A DNA stretch of 64,000 nucleotides. Source: Cynocephalus volans (Eukaryota; Chordata; Mammalia; Dermoptera; Cynocephalidae). The notes under the pieces are model-generated. The model saw only the letters and a program-made list of their open reading frames with translations. It made no database searches and had not been told where the DNA came from. Both the position numbers and the translations under genes were made by a program. Below, one piece after another: positions 12,120 to 24,046 of this stretch. The stretch lies in assembly GCF_027409185.1 (NCBI RefSeq), contig NC_084464.1, forward strand, positions 43,561,095 to 43,625,094, read 5' to 3'. Positions within the stretch are counted from its first letter, which is position 1; the number at the start of each line of letters is the position of its first letter.

Positions 12120-13095
12120 AGATGATAATGATTAGAAGTTTGAGACAGAAAAAGAAAAATAAATAGATAAATAAAATAAAGGAAAAGTTTGAGAGAGAAA
12201 GTAGATACAACAATATCTCAAAGTTTTTCTTGCAAGTGTCTCTAGTGATAATGTTCTCTTCAAGAACTTGCAACAAAGTTGAGAATGTATAGTAGCTAGA
12301 ATAGTTCTAAGACTTCAGTGCCATACCAGTAATGCCTTTAAAATAATAACTGTCGTTGTTTTTCCTAGGTAGTTAAAGAATGCCTAAAGTGCCAATTTTC
12401 TTACTCAAACATAATCTTCAAAAATCTTTGCCTAATCAGATTGCTTTTCAGTTAGAAAAATGTGAATATCATACATCATTCTTACACCTACTTTAGCATC
12501 ATGACAACAATTTTCATGTGATGCAGTAATAAAAATAGTTAAATCCAATCTGTAACAAGGTTTTTCAAAAACTGGATATTCAATAGGCATCCTATAATAA
12601 ATTTAACATCTTTCACTGGGTTTTTTAATGAGATGTGGTAGAAGTGATTTGGACACCAGTATGATTCTGAAAAGCACTGTTATTATGCGCTTCTGAAGTT
12701 TTATTTAAAGCAACTCTATTGTGCTTTCCATTCACATTTGCTATTCCATCGCTGGTTATTTCTTTATGTTTTCCTGTTTAATTTATTTTAATTAATGATG
12801 TGCTATTACGATTCTGTAGAAGTTTAATTCAGTTGTATGTGTGGTAAATTGTAAATAACACATCAAATCCTTGGCAAAGTAGAATTGCCTTGCACATCGC
12901 ATTGAATATTGTGTACCAGAAAATCTACAGAGATGCCAGTGAGCAAAACAGCACATGACCTATCTCTAGCAAATGCTATTTTTATGGCATCCTGGTCCTC
13001 TCTCTCACTTGGCTCATAACAATTGGCTATGGCTTTGTTCCAATGTCAGTAGTTCTTGCTAAGGATCCTTACAATGAACTTTGGTATTTTCTTTT
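12120..13095. other. No gene seen; AT-rich DNA
   Basis: The interval is AT-rich with no splice-bounded reading frame. The minus strand of 12850-13060 contains short protein-like stretches that could be an old DNA-transposon remnant, but I could not assign a family. Confidence 0.35.
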
Positions 13096-13099
13096 ATCT

Positions 13100-13206
13100 T
13101 TTTTTTTTTTTTTTTTTTTTGGCAGTTGGCTGGTAAGGGGATCCAAACCCTTGACCTTGGTGTTATGAGCCCCATGTTATAACCAAGTGAGCTAACCAGC
13201 TAGCCC
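13100..13206 (-). repeat. tRNA-Ile-like SINE monomer, minus strand
   Basis: A long T-run is followed by ggctggtaaggggatcc, cttgaccttggtgttatg and gagctaaccagctagccc, the reverse complement of the SINE head. Confidence 0.8.
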
Positions 13207-13439
13207 TTCTTTTATCTTTGATTTTTTAAAAAAATTAATCAGGAACGGTTCACAAGCAGCAGTTTGAAAAATGCCAGTTTAAGTTGTTATGATGAAGTAG
13301 ATATCTGGGCACCCACTGGCATAAGAAACAGAACCTGTGAGGCCACCGAGGGCTGCTGTCCTATCCCATCCCCCAGGTGAAACCTCTGTCCTGAGTCTTG
13401 TGTTTAGTATTCCCTTCATTTCTCTGAAGATTTTCACAG

Positions 13440-13865
13440 TGTTTATATCCCCAAACCAAATATTAGTTTGTTTTGCCTGTTTTTAAATTTTCTGTACAGT
13501 GAACTCATACTATATGTATTCTTCTGTGACAGAACATCACATGTCAGAGAATGATCCCTGATGTGCATGGCTGTCATTCATTCATTTTTACTGCTGAAGT
13601 TTTATACTTTATAAGCATATGACAATGTTGCTACTTTTCTATTGATGTATATGTAGTTGATTCCAGTTTTCCCCATATATATATTATTGTATGTGTCTCC
13701 TGGGAACATAGGCAAGAAAGTCCCCATAGTATATGATCAGTAGAATTGTTGGATTACATGGTGTACATATTTTAACCATACTAGATTTGATTTACAAAGT
13801 AATTTGATTTCCAAAGTACTTGTACCAATTTACACTTTTACCAGGAATGTGTGAGACTTCATATT
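13440..13865 (-). repeat. L1 3' region fragment, minus strand
   Basis: The segment reads like the reverse complement of an L1 3' region: tagaattgttggattacatgg (13740), followed by a tgtaccaatttacac block (13821). It is heavily diverged and non-coding. Confidence 0.5.
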
Positions 13866-14572
13866 GCTGAAGTGTTCTGTATTAGTCCATTTGTGTTGCT
13901 ACAACAAATACCTCAGACTGGGTAATTTATAAGGAACAGAGGTTTATTTGGCTTGTGATTTTTGGACCGTTGCATCTGGCACGGACCTCAGGCCGCTTCT
14001 ACTCATGGCGGAAAGTGGCAGGCAGCTGGCGGGTACAAGCAGATCACATGGTGAGAGGAAGCAAGAGAGAGGAAGCAAGAGAGAGAGAGAAGGTGCCAGG
14101 GTCTTTTTAAGCAACGAGCTCTCACGGGAACTAATAGAGCGAGAACTCACTCATTAATCTCCCCTCCCCCCAGGGAGAGCATTAATCCACTCATGAGGAA
14201 TCTGCCCCCATGACTCAATCAGTTTCCACTGCCACACTGGGGATCAAATTTCCACATGAGTTTTGGAGGGGACAACACATCCAAACTTTATCATTCTACC
14301 ACAGCCTCCAAAACTCATGTCATTCTCACATACAAAATACAACCATTCTATCCCAACAGTCCCAAAAGTCTTAGCTTGTTCCAGCACCAACTTAAAAGTC
14401 CAAAGTCTCATCTGAGACCAAAAGCAAAAGTCCTTTCAACTGTGAACCTGAAAAACAAAACCGAATTTATCTACTGCCAAGACACAATGGTGGAACAGAC
14501 ATTGGGTATACATTCCCATTCCAAAAGGGAGGAATAGGTCAGAAGAAAGGAAAAACAGGCCCCAAACAAGTC

Positions 14573-14751
14573 TTTTTTTTTTTTTTTTTTTTTTAAAAGA
14601 TGACCGGAAAGGGGATCTTAACCCTTGACTTGGTGTTGTCAGCACCACACTCAGCCAGTGAGCGAACCGGCCATCCATATATGGGATCCGAACCCGGGGC
14701 CTTGGTGTTATCAGCACCGCACTCTACCAAGTGAGCCACGGGCCGGCCCCC
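14573..14751 (-). repeat. Dimeric tRNA-Ile-like SINE (CYN-like), minus strand
   Basis: A T-run is followed by two tandem SINE heads: gaccggaaaggggatcttaa with gtgttgtcagcaccacact, then gggatccgaacccggggcc with gtgttatcagcaccgcac. It ends in gccacgggccggcccc. The target site ccccaaacaagtct is present on both sides (14560-14573 and 14749-14762), so the copy is fairly young and inserted into the MaLR internal region. Confidence 0.9.
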
Positions 14752-15833
14752 CAAACAAGTCTGAAACCCAGCAGGGCAGACATTATGTCTTGAAGCTCCA
14801 AGATAATCTTCTTTGACTCCAAGTCCTGCATCCTGGACACAATGGGGCATCTGGGCCCCCAAAGCATCAGGCAGCCTCACTCCCACAGCTCTGCCAGGTG
14901 CAGCACAGTGGTCCATGCTGGTGCCTGTGTCTTTTCCAGGCCTGCATTGCATGTTACCAGTGGCCCTGCAGTTCTGGGGACCCCTGCTGCCTTGGCTCTA
15001 CTAGACATTTCCCTGGTGGGGTCCTTCTGTGGGGGCTCTGACCCCACTTTTCTGCTTAGCATTGCTCTAGTAGATGTCCTCTGCAGTGGCTCCACCCCTG
15101 TGGCAGGTCTCTGCCTGGGCCCCCAGGCTTTTCTATATATCCTCTGAAATCTGGGTGGAGGTGGCCATGCCTCCACAGCTCTCATGTAATGCCGGCCTGC
15201 AGACCTAACACAACATGGATGCCACTGGGGTTTCAGGCTTCTACTCTCCAGGGATGCTGCATGAACCACACTTGGGGCTGCTCCAGCCAGAGCAGCTGGA
15301 ATGCAGAAACAGGTTCATGAGGGCAGCTGTGCCCCAGGTCCATCCTCCGGGACAACTCAGTCCTTCTAGGCCTCAGGGTCTGTGATGGGTGGGGCACCCT
15401 TCCAGACTTCTCAAATGCCTTTAGGGCTTTTCTCTCATTGTCTTGGCTCTTAGCATCTGGCTGCCTCATCACCAAACTAGTGTCTTTAGCAAACAGTTTA
15501 TCTGCTTCACCCTTGCATTTTTCTCCTGCTCTCCACTTCTCTACTGCATGGCCAGGCTACAAATTTTCCAAATCTTTACACTCTGCTTTCCTTTTAAATT
15601 CTGGCTTTGCATCATGCCTTTGCCACCATACTCAGAGTAGGCTGTTAGAAGTAACCATGCAGCTTCTTTAATGCTTTGCTGCTTAGAAATTTCTTCTGCC
15701 AAATGCTCTGGTTCACAACCCTTAAGTGCCACATTCCACAAAATCCAAGGGCATGGACACAATGTAGCCAGATTTCTTGCTGTGGGGTAGCAAGGGTTAT
15801 CTTTTGTACAATTCCCAATAAGTTCCTCATTTC

Positions 15834-16007
15834 TTTTTTTTTTTTTTTTTTAAGATGACTGGTAAGGGGATCTTAACCCTTAACTTGGTGTTGTCAGCAC
15901 CACGCTCTCCCATGTGAGCTAACCAGCCATCCCTATATAGGGATCTGAACCCATGGCCTTGGTGTTATCAGCACCACACTCTCCGAAGTGAGCCATGGGC
16001 CAGCCCC
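15834..16007 (-). repeat. Dimeric tRNA-Ile-like SINE, minus strand
   Basis: It has the same two-head structure as the copy at 14573. The direct repeat aataagttcctcatttct flanks it on both sides (ending 15834 and 16025), a clear target-site duplication from L1-mediated insertion. Confidence 0.9.
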
Positions 16008-16249
16008 AATAAGTTCCTCATTTCTATCTGAGACCTCATCATCTGCATGGTCTTCACTGTCCACATTTCTATCAGCATTCTGGTCACAACCATTTAACCA
16101 GTCTCTAAAATCTTCCAAACATTCTCTCATCTTTTTGTCTTTTTCTAAGTCCTCCAAACTCCTCCAACCTTTGCCCATTACCCAGTTCCAAAGCTGCATC
16201 CACATTTTCAGGTATCTGTATAGCATCACCCCACTCCTCAGGACCAGAA

Positions 16250-16890
16250 TCTGAATTGGTCAGGGTTCTCCAGAGAGACAAAATCAATAAGATACATTAT
16301 ATGAGAGGGATTTATTAGGGAAATTAGCTCATGTGACTATGAAGAAAAGTTCCACGATAGGCCATCTATAAACTGGATGCTGGCAGCATGGCTCAGTCTA
16401 AGTCCAAAGGCCTCAGAACCAGGGAAGCTGATAGTGTCCTTGTTGTAAGTTCTGGAACCCAAAAGCTGAAGAATCTGGAGTCACACGATAGGCCATCTAT
16501 AAACTGGATGCTGGTAGCATGGCTCAGTCTAAGTCCAAAGGCCTCAAAACCAGGGAACCTGATGGTGTCCTTGGTGTAAGTTCTGGAACTCAAAAGCTGA
16601 AGAGTCTCGAGCTCTGATGTCCATGGACAGGAGAGAAGAGTGTATCCCAGCTCCAGCAGATCAAGAGAGAGAGCTTCACTTCTTTCCTTTGTCTTTTGTT
16701 CTCTCCGAACCCCCAGCAGATTCAATGGTTCCTACCCACATTGAGGGTGGGTCTTTCCCATCCAACCCAATCAGACTTTCATACTAATCTCTGCTGGAAA
16801 CACCCTCACAGACACACCTAAAAAGATTGCTTTACCAGGTTTCTCAGCATTACTTCATCTAACCAAGTTGACACCTAGAATTAACCTTCA
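16250..16890 (-). repeat. ERVL-type LTR (MLT2-like) with an internal tandem duplication
   Basis: The left edge, ttggtcagggttctccagag, is a hallmark of ERVL/MLT2-type LTRs in reverse orientation, and the right edge ends near gttgacacctagaattaacc. A segment of about 130 bases is duplicated in tandem, with copies starting at 16353 and 16485. Sequence like the MaLR interior resumes after the right edge, suggesting insertion into that element. Confidence 0.65.
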
Positions 16891-17099
16891 CATGTTCCAA
16901 AAGCACTCAGCCAAAAGTGAGGAATTAAGTGATGAAAGCCACCGTCTTGGCTAAGGCATCACTAAAGGCATTTTTTTTTCAGACTCTATTAATAACTTCC
17001 TCTCCTTTATTTTTATTACCATATACACTGGCATTTTACTTTCAGTATATAGGCCCACATAATGCTTCTTTTTAGCAGAACCACATGGTATTATTTCAT

Positions 17100-17215
17100 G
17101 TTTGGAATCTTCCATTAAAAAAAAAAAAAGAAAAAAGGGATGGAGGGAGAAAAAAAGGAAAGAAGAGAGAGGGAGGGAGAGTTGGAAGAAGGAAGGGAAG
17201 GAAGGAGAAAAGCTA
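17100..17215. repeat. Purine-rich low-complexity tract
   Basis: The plus strand is an almost pure A/G run (aaaaaagaaaaaagggatgg through gaaggaaggagaaaag). It is simple sequence without coding value. Confidence 0.8.
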
Positions 17216-17339
17216 GAAGGAAATAAGAGAGGACAGGAGAAGAGGGCATGGAGACAGCAAGTATAGCTAGCATTATCAAAGTGCAAGGAAATAAAAGAGA
17301 TGTAGATAATACTATAGAATAATAAAAAACTTGATGGAG

Positions 17340-17420
17340 CTTTATTAGTTATCTATTGCTGTGTAACAAACTACCCCAAAATGTAGTGGCTTAAAACAGC
17401 AAACATCTACTAATTCAAAG
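17340..17420 (-). repeat. MLT1-like terminus fragment
   Basis: The text tatctattgctgtgtaacaa and ccaaaatgtagtggcttaaa matches the reverse-complement terminus of MLT1 LTRs. It lies just outside the provirus that begins near 17.54 kb. Confidence 0.65.
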
Positions 17421-20245
17421 AGATCATACAAAGACCAGCAAAATAGAGCAAATGCTGATGGGAGCGGATGGATAAAGGGAAGGATTCTACAAGTTGGAAT
17501 AAGGAATATGTCATTGGTACACAAGTGAAAATAATTTTATTAGTCTGAGTCCCTAAGAAGCAAATGCCAAGATGGGATTAAACTTGCCAGTATTTTAATG
17601 GAGGAAACACCTGTCAGAGACTATGGGGAGGGAGCCACAAAACTCTGGTAGAGCCACCAGACTGAGATGCAAGTCTGACCCAAGTGATGAACAGAGGAGA
17701 AAGATTTCATGAATGTATCCTTGACCACAGGCAATCAAAGGAGACGTGAGCAAGGCCTTAGAGAAGTCATGGAGCCACAGTTGGCCACCAGAGGAGTCCC
17801 ATGTCTCCCAGGAATGGGCCTGCCTTAGTGTCCCTGCTGTGACCAGGCCTCGCCTGAGAACAGCCCCTAGGAAACAGGGTTTTTGCACGAATACTGTGTG
17901 GATATCAGGGCACAGGAGCAGGGCCTTGATAGATTACCTGGGGATGTGACCCAAACCTTCCTTCCTGAGGGGTCTGGTCCTCTGGACATCAAACCCTGTC
18001 AGGCTGGGTTGCTGCAGGTGTCCATTCACAGTTACAATAGGATAAGAGGATCCAGGAGACTCCCAAGTGGATCACTGGGTTCCACACATTCTCCTCCTGC
18101 CCCCAAGTGTGACAGCAGCTCTGTCTCCTCCTACAGATCAGAGGAGACAGAGAGGAGAAGACTCCTCTTCTCACCTGCCGGTCTCTGGGCACATGAGGTC
18201 CAAATTTCCCTGTGGCAACTGTAACGTGTAGTTCAATGGACTCTCATTTGTTCCCTTGTAAGAGCACCCCTCTTTGGGAAACCAGGACTCCCTATCCTGC
18301 AGAGCCCAGAGCTGCAGAGACAAGAAGTTCCAAATCCCTCAGTGAGTGAATCTAAGTGATAGTGAATGGGGCCATGCCACTTCCACCCCTTGGTTTCTGG
18401 ACATGTGTTCTTCTACTGAGAATACAGCAGCATAGAGAGGTCTGTAAATGCCCTGTGTCCTGAAAGATGGCATCCCCTCCCTCCCATGTTTCCTCAAAGC
18501 TGGTGCTCCAGTTGTGCCTTTAGAAGGCCTGTCCAGTGTTCTGTGTGGCCAGCAGCCCCAGGGGGTGCAGATTGTGATGTGACCAGTGGATCCTGTGGTC
18601 ATGGCCCAGGCTGCACCTGCTTCACTGAGAGGTGGGTCCCCCAGTTAGATACTGCGTTAGGAGCAATTCTGGGTTTGTGGATCAGACATTTCCTCAACTC
18701 CCGGATAGTGGTGCTGGCTGAGGGTCTGAGGGCAGGAAAGAAAAACCCACACATGGAATAGGCGTCTGTCCCTGTGAGAATGAACTTCTGGCCCTTCTAG
18801 GATGGAAGGGGTTCAACATAGGCAACTTGTCACTGAGTGGCTCACCCTAAAGAAATAGTCCTACACCAGGGCCCAGTATTGGTCTCTAATGCTGGCAAGT
18901 TGGACATTCAGAGGCTACTGTAGCAGGATCAGACTTGATATGTGGAACAAAGCTAGTGGACTTATCTCTACTATCCTGGTTACTCCATTCATGCATCCAC
19001 CATGCCAGTCCTGGGAGGACCAATGATGACTGGTGGGTGTAAATTTTTCTGCTTGGCTGTTCAGCACCACTTCAGGGCTGGATGCTTTCTGGTGGGTGTT
19101 AACATGTGACTCAGGCTCAATCCCAGATGGACCATTTCCGTCTTAGGATGGGCTGTCCTGGGCCTGTCTAATTTATGATGTGGTGGGTTATGCAGAACCC
19201 AGTTCAAATGGGCACTTATTGCATAGGCGCTTGGTGTCCCATGGTCAACCATTCTGACTTACCAGGGCCCAGTAACACACCAAAAGTGGCTGCTAAAAGG
19301 GGGCATATTTCTCTGCTGTGGACAGCATGGCCTTACTCCAGACTCCCAGGGCCTCCACTGTGACTCTCCCACTGGTGCTTGGTTCAGCTCCACACTGTGT
19401 CTTCCCACCCCTGACACTGCCAGCACCCTGGGGGCTGAGGGATGGTGGCTGATTGCACCACAGCCTGGTCTGCTGCAGTGTCCTTTCCTGTCCAGGCCTC
19501 ACTTGAGGCTGGCATTTTCCCATGTCACCCAGAATGTGGGCTACAACAATGTACCTAGGTGTGGACTGTGGTGTCAGGACCCACAGAGGCTGACCAGGCA
19601 GCGTGCTTCCTTCTCTGCAGTGAGGGACACAAGATGCCGCAGTTTGTCTTTTACTCTGGAGGGGATGTCCCTGCCTGACCCTAACCACTGGACCCACAAA
19701 ACTGCACTGCGGTGGCCGCTGCTGACTCTGTGAGGTTTATCTTTCACCTTCTGGAGTTCATGTGTTTTACCAAGGCCTCCTGCACACTCTCCACCTCTTG
19801 CTCATCCATCCCAATCAACACAATGCTGTCAATGAAATGAACTGATTTCATGTCCTATAGGATGCCCGGAACCTCCAGATCTCCAAAGACTATATCATAG
19901 AGCACGGGGGAGTTAAATAGCCCTGAGGCAACCTGTAAATAAGTGCTGTAGTTCGTCCAATGTGAATATGAATCATTCCACACCCACTTTTCTAACTGGA
20001 GTGAGAATGCATGCCCCAAATCCACGGCTGCATCCCACGTGCCTGAGGGCTTCTTAACCTGCTCCAGAGTAAAATGCAGCCAGCACAGCAGGACTGCAGG
20101 ATGACTGCTTGGTTACATCTGAAGCCATCTCATTCATTCCTTAGGCCCCATCAGTCTTCTGCAGAGACCGACTGCTAGAGTAAATGGGGATAACAGGCCC
20201 CACAGCACCACCTGCCTCCTCAGCTCTCCAGTGGTGGTCCTAAGC

Positions 20246-20281
20246 TCTGCAGTAACCTGCAGTAACCTGCAGTAACCTCCA
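20246..20281. repeat. Short tandem repeat within provirus
   Basis: The 10-base unit ctgcagtaac occurs three times in a row. It lies in the provirus pol/pro interval and disrupts that frame. Confidence 0.8.
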
Positions 20282-22568
20282 CAAGACCCGCCCGGGACAC
20301 AACAGCATTGCTGATTTGGCCAGGCTGGGAGAAGTTTCTGTGGTTTCCCTTGGCCTGCAGCCCAGCGAGAGCCCTTACTCCACAGACCAGGGACCCAGCA
20401 TGGGGGTGACTCCAACTGCCAGTGTGACAACATCAGTTATGCACTTGAGGAGTGGGGAAATAGCCAGGGGTGGATCTATGGACCCAGGGGTCTCACTGTG
20501 AGCCACAATTTGTCCAGTTTGTAACCTAACCTCTGTAAGCCCCACTGTGATGGGGACAGAATGGTGCTGTGGGTATCTGGATGTCAGTGTCCACTCAAAC
20601 CCCATGGCACTACTCCTCAACTTTCTGCCTATTTCCCTTTCCCAGTGCACAGTCACCTGAGGGAATGGCTGTGGGTTCCCTTGCAGAAGGACTGAGGGAG
20701 TTGTCCCAGTCTGTACTTGCCATGGTGTCTGAGGGTCCTCCTCCTTGGATATGAACACGCTTCAGTCACTGGGTTCTGAATCTGAAAGTCAGCTGGCGTC
20801 TGGGAATTGAGAATGGGATCGTGACTTTATATTGGATCAAACGTCCTCAGCCTCCTTCTCCTCAATTCTTGCTTTTTTATCATAGACATTAGGCAAGTGC
20901 CCTTTTTGGCTGCCTGGCTGTTTTGACCCTAGGTCACCACATTCTATTAAACTTCTCCACACTCTGGCAGGTTGAGCCCCCTCCTGCTCCTCTGGGGTTG
21001 TCATGGCAATTGTGCCTTCTGGCTTTACTGGTTAACAGCCACCATTTAGTCTCTCTCTCTTTGGGGCCACACCCTCCCCACAGATATTAATGACCTCAAC
21101 TCTGGGACCTGCTTCCCTATCATCCTCCCGGCCTGCAGAGGACAACACCTCCAAGCTTCTTAGCCATGCAGCTCCCTCTTACCAGCACATCTCTGAAGGC
21201 CTTGGTGACAGGCATGCCCTCTGGGTCCTCTTGTGGAACATGACTCTGGAGGGTCTTCTGGCCTCACATAGTATCTCCATTCTACATGCTTACCTTCCTC
21301 AGCCTCTTTATTCCATCCTCTACCATCTGCCAGGGAAAGTAAGTCATGTCCACCTTACTGAGGGCTCGACATCAATTTTTCCAGGTTATAAAGAGCCATT
21401 CCAGCAATACTCCATGCCTTGAGGTCCTTCATAAATCCATGTCCTGAGAAAGTGCCCCCAAGCCAAATGATTTTTGTTGATCCAGGCTGACGCTGTGTCC
21501 TATGGATCAAACACCCTCAAAATCCAATCCAAGAAGTTCTCCTCAGGCTCTTCTAGGTACATGCCACCTGTTCTTGCAAAGCTCCTGGGTGGGATTCCTG
21601 TTGCATCAGAAGGGTGAGACTCTGCAGCATCTTCCAGCACAGGAGGTGCTGACCATCGCTAAAGAAGGCTGAGCCTCTCTGAATGCCCAGAGGGTCCTGA
21701 AGGGCATCCATCAGATAACCCTCTTCTAGTTTGCAGAATCTCAAGTTTCCCATTAGGGCCCTGACTTCCACAAGTTGGTGTGACTTGGCTCCAAACACCT
21801 CTGGAGTACTGTGACCCCCACAATTAAGTCTCCAGCTCCCATCCACTCTGTCTGCCCTTCCCCTGCAGGAGACAAAAGCCTCTCTGTAAGACACAGCAGA
21901 GGCTCTCACACTTAGCCAGTAACTGCTTGTCCTCAGATTCTCATTATGCTTTTACATGGCATCAACAGAGCTTAACACTAACCAGCTAGCTTCACTGTCT
22001 TTGTAAATAATCGTCTTTCCCCACCCCACCCCCACTTGTTTTTTAAAGTCTTCTCTCATCACACTTGCCATAGCGTTACCCAAACCAGGACATCTTCTCG
22101 GATTACCACTGGTGAAATCTATAGCAGTTCAGCTGCCAACTTGTGCCAAGACTATCCCTGCCTCCATTTACCAACCTGGATGGCATCCTCTCCACCTGCC
22201 ATGTGGTGGGTGAGCTCGTCTCCAGTCCCCATCTTTTTGCCTGTGTTCTTGGATAACTCCTAATACCACTCCTGTTAGTTAGGATCCTGTCAGGAGCAGA
22301 CATCAATACAGTATTGATGTGCAAGGATGTATTAGGGGAAATACTTGTGAGAGTAATTGAGGAGGAAATCAGAAAAGGCTGCGTGAGCCATCAGACCACG
22401 ATGAAAGTCTGAACCACAGTGAAGGAGAGAGGGAGGAAGGTTGGTTTGAATCGTCCTAGACCTAGTGCAGTCTAAGGGAAGTTTAGTAATAGTGCGAGGG
22501 AGCCCTGGAGCCTAAGTCAGACTTAGAATGGGAATGGTCCTGCCTTAGTTAGTTTCCCTGCTCTTCTC

Positions 22569-22838
22569 CCAACTTTTTTTTTTTTAAAGATGACTGGTAA
22601 GGGGATCTTAACCCTTGACTTGGTGTTGTCAGCACCACGCTCACCCAGTGAGATAACCGGCCATCCCTATATAGGGATCTGAACCCGCGGCCTTGGTGTT
22701 ATCAGCACTGCACTCTCCCAAGTGAGCCACAGGCCAGCCTTCCCAACATGATTTTTTGCCTGGTTGGTACAGGGATCAAACCCGTGGCCTCGGTGTTATC
22801 AGCACCTCATTCTACCTGACTGAGCTCACCAGGCAGCC
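22569..22838 (-). repeat. Nested SINEs: dimer inserted in the tail of a monomer
   Basis: A dimeric SINE (22573-22740) is followed by a diverged monomer (22750-22838), both minus strand. The outer target duplication ttccctgctcttctc occurs at 22554 and about 22839. The inner duplication tcccaac occurs at 22567 and 22741. The order of events is therefore monomer into the retroviral LTR, then dimer into the monomer tail. Confidence 0.85.
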
Positions 22839-23050
22839 TTCCCTGCTCTTCTCTATCGTTGTCTTGAAGAAGCCATGGGAAGCATGTCTCAGGGCCAACG
22901 TGGCAATAGACCTCAGAGCACAGCAGCCAGGGACATCAGTTTGTTGTGCGTCCTCCAGCTGAGGGTGTGAGATGAACGTTCTCATGACTGCCACAGTGAT
23001 CTAGTGGAGAGAGAGAAAAATGATGATGAAAAAGAGAGAAAAAGAGAAGA

Positions 23051-23090
23051 ACCCTAACCTTAACCCTAACCCTAACCCTAACCCTAACCC
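23051..23090 (+). repeat. Interstitial telomeric repeat (CCCTAA)n
   Basis: About six units of ccctaa, with one variant unit (ccttaa), form a 40-base array beside an A/G-rich segment immediately outside the provirus 5' LTR. The strand shown is the C-rich one. Confidence 0.95.
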
Positions 23091-23094
23091 CCAC

Positions 23095-24045
23095 CTAATA
23101 TCTTTAAGTAGGTGAGAAGGGATGAGGTTTTTAGGGCACCAGCAGAGGGACTGGCTCTGGCTGGAGCTTGGACGGTTAACCTACAATAACTACCCATGCA
23201 CTGGGAGGCCCAGCATGAGGTGCAGCTGCAAACTCATGACTAGATGGTGGTGGAAATCTCATGTGTTATATTTTCTCAGTGAAGTAGGAAGCAAGGTCAT
23301 CTGCTGAAAAAAGAATGGGAAGGAGGGTTGGATGTTTGAGCAGAGAAAGGTGTGTGAGAGTCACCAGCAAAGGAGGAGGCTGAGGGGTGAACCCTGCAAG
23401 GGTGGGATGATGGCTGGCAGCAGTGGGGCTCCCCGTGAGGTCTGGCTGGTAAAGATGAAGTGAGAGCACCAGCGTGGCTATGAGTTGTTCTCCAGCCTCC
23501 TGGAGCCGCATGGGGGCAGGTGTGGAGGAGGCAGTGGTGCATTCACCAGCTGTGCAGTTTTATCAAGCAAGCGTGACAAAGCAAGGGACAGGCAAGGGAG
23601 GGATTGAAATGACTTACCACAGAATCCAAAATGGGTGAGGAGGGAGGAGAGGACACCAAGGGGTGAGGGACAGTGAGTAGATGGCAGGATCAATAGATTG
23701 GGAATCCCAGTGGGGTCAAAGGACTGCTGGAACTGACATACTACAGGGTGGACTTCACCCTGGAAACAGGCACAAACACAGGAATGCTTGGCTGATGTTA
23801 CATCACATGATAAAACAACAGTATTGATGTTCCCAGAGCTTATGTCCATCCTGCAAGGGCGTGAACAGGACGATGGTGGTCAGGGGGTGGGAAGCATGAA
23901 ACTGAGACTGTGGAAGGGCTGGGCTCTTGGCAATGACATGACCTAAGGGTGACAAAGGCATGGGGGCCCAGGTGGAGCAGAGGAGAAGGTTGTGGAGGAG
24001 AGAAGGTCAGAGAGCTGAGAAGCCACAGAGGGAGAGCAGCCTCCC
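23095..24045. other. No gene seen between telomeric array and MLT1-like LTR
   Basis: Several moderate open frames exist on both strands (for example 23478-23849 minus), but none has a recognisable domain or flanking splice signals. It is unassigned. Confidence 0.4.
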
Positions 24046-24046
24046 T

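Larger units (their letters stand above)
13880..16250 (-). mobile_element. MST/THE1-type MaLR element: LTR plus internal region
   Basis: An LTR in minus orientation (13880-14290) begins with tgtattagtccatttgtg. It is followed directly by internal sequence typical of non-autonomous MST/THE1 elements (for example caaagtctcatctgagacc near 14402). Two dimeric SINEs interrupt it at 14573 and 15834, both with target-site duplications. The internal region has no intact long reading frame. Confidence 0.75.
17545..22995 (-). mobile_element. HERV16-like endogenous retrovirus (class III/ERVL-related), degenerate, both LTRs present
   Basis: Two related LTR-like blocks bound the element: left 17545-about 17960 and right about 22265-22995, the latter split by SINEs. 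Both carry the pattern gaggaaacacctgtcagag / ggggaaatacttgtgagag followed by gagccaccagactgag / gagccatcagaccacg. Between them, on the minus strand, are gag-like sequence (about 21550-21910), protease/dUTPase-like sequence (about 20375-20760) and a reverse-transcriptase segment (about 19795-19930). In the RT active-site region, the usual second catalytic Asp position of the I-D-D motif is Ser, and a stop codon lies just before it. The element is dead. HERV16 copies are known companions of class I/MIC duplication units in human MHC, so this one likely marks the same ancestral unit. Confidence 0.7.
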
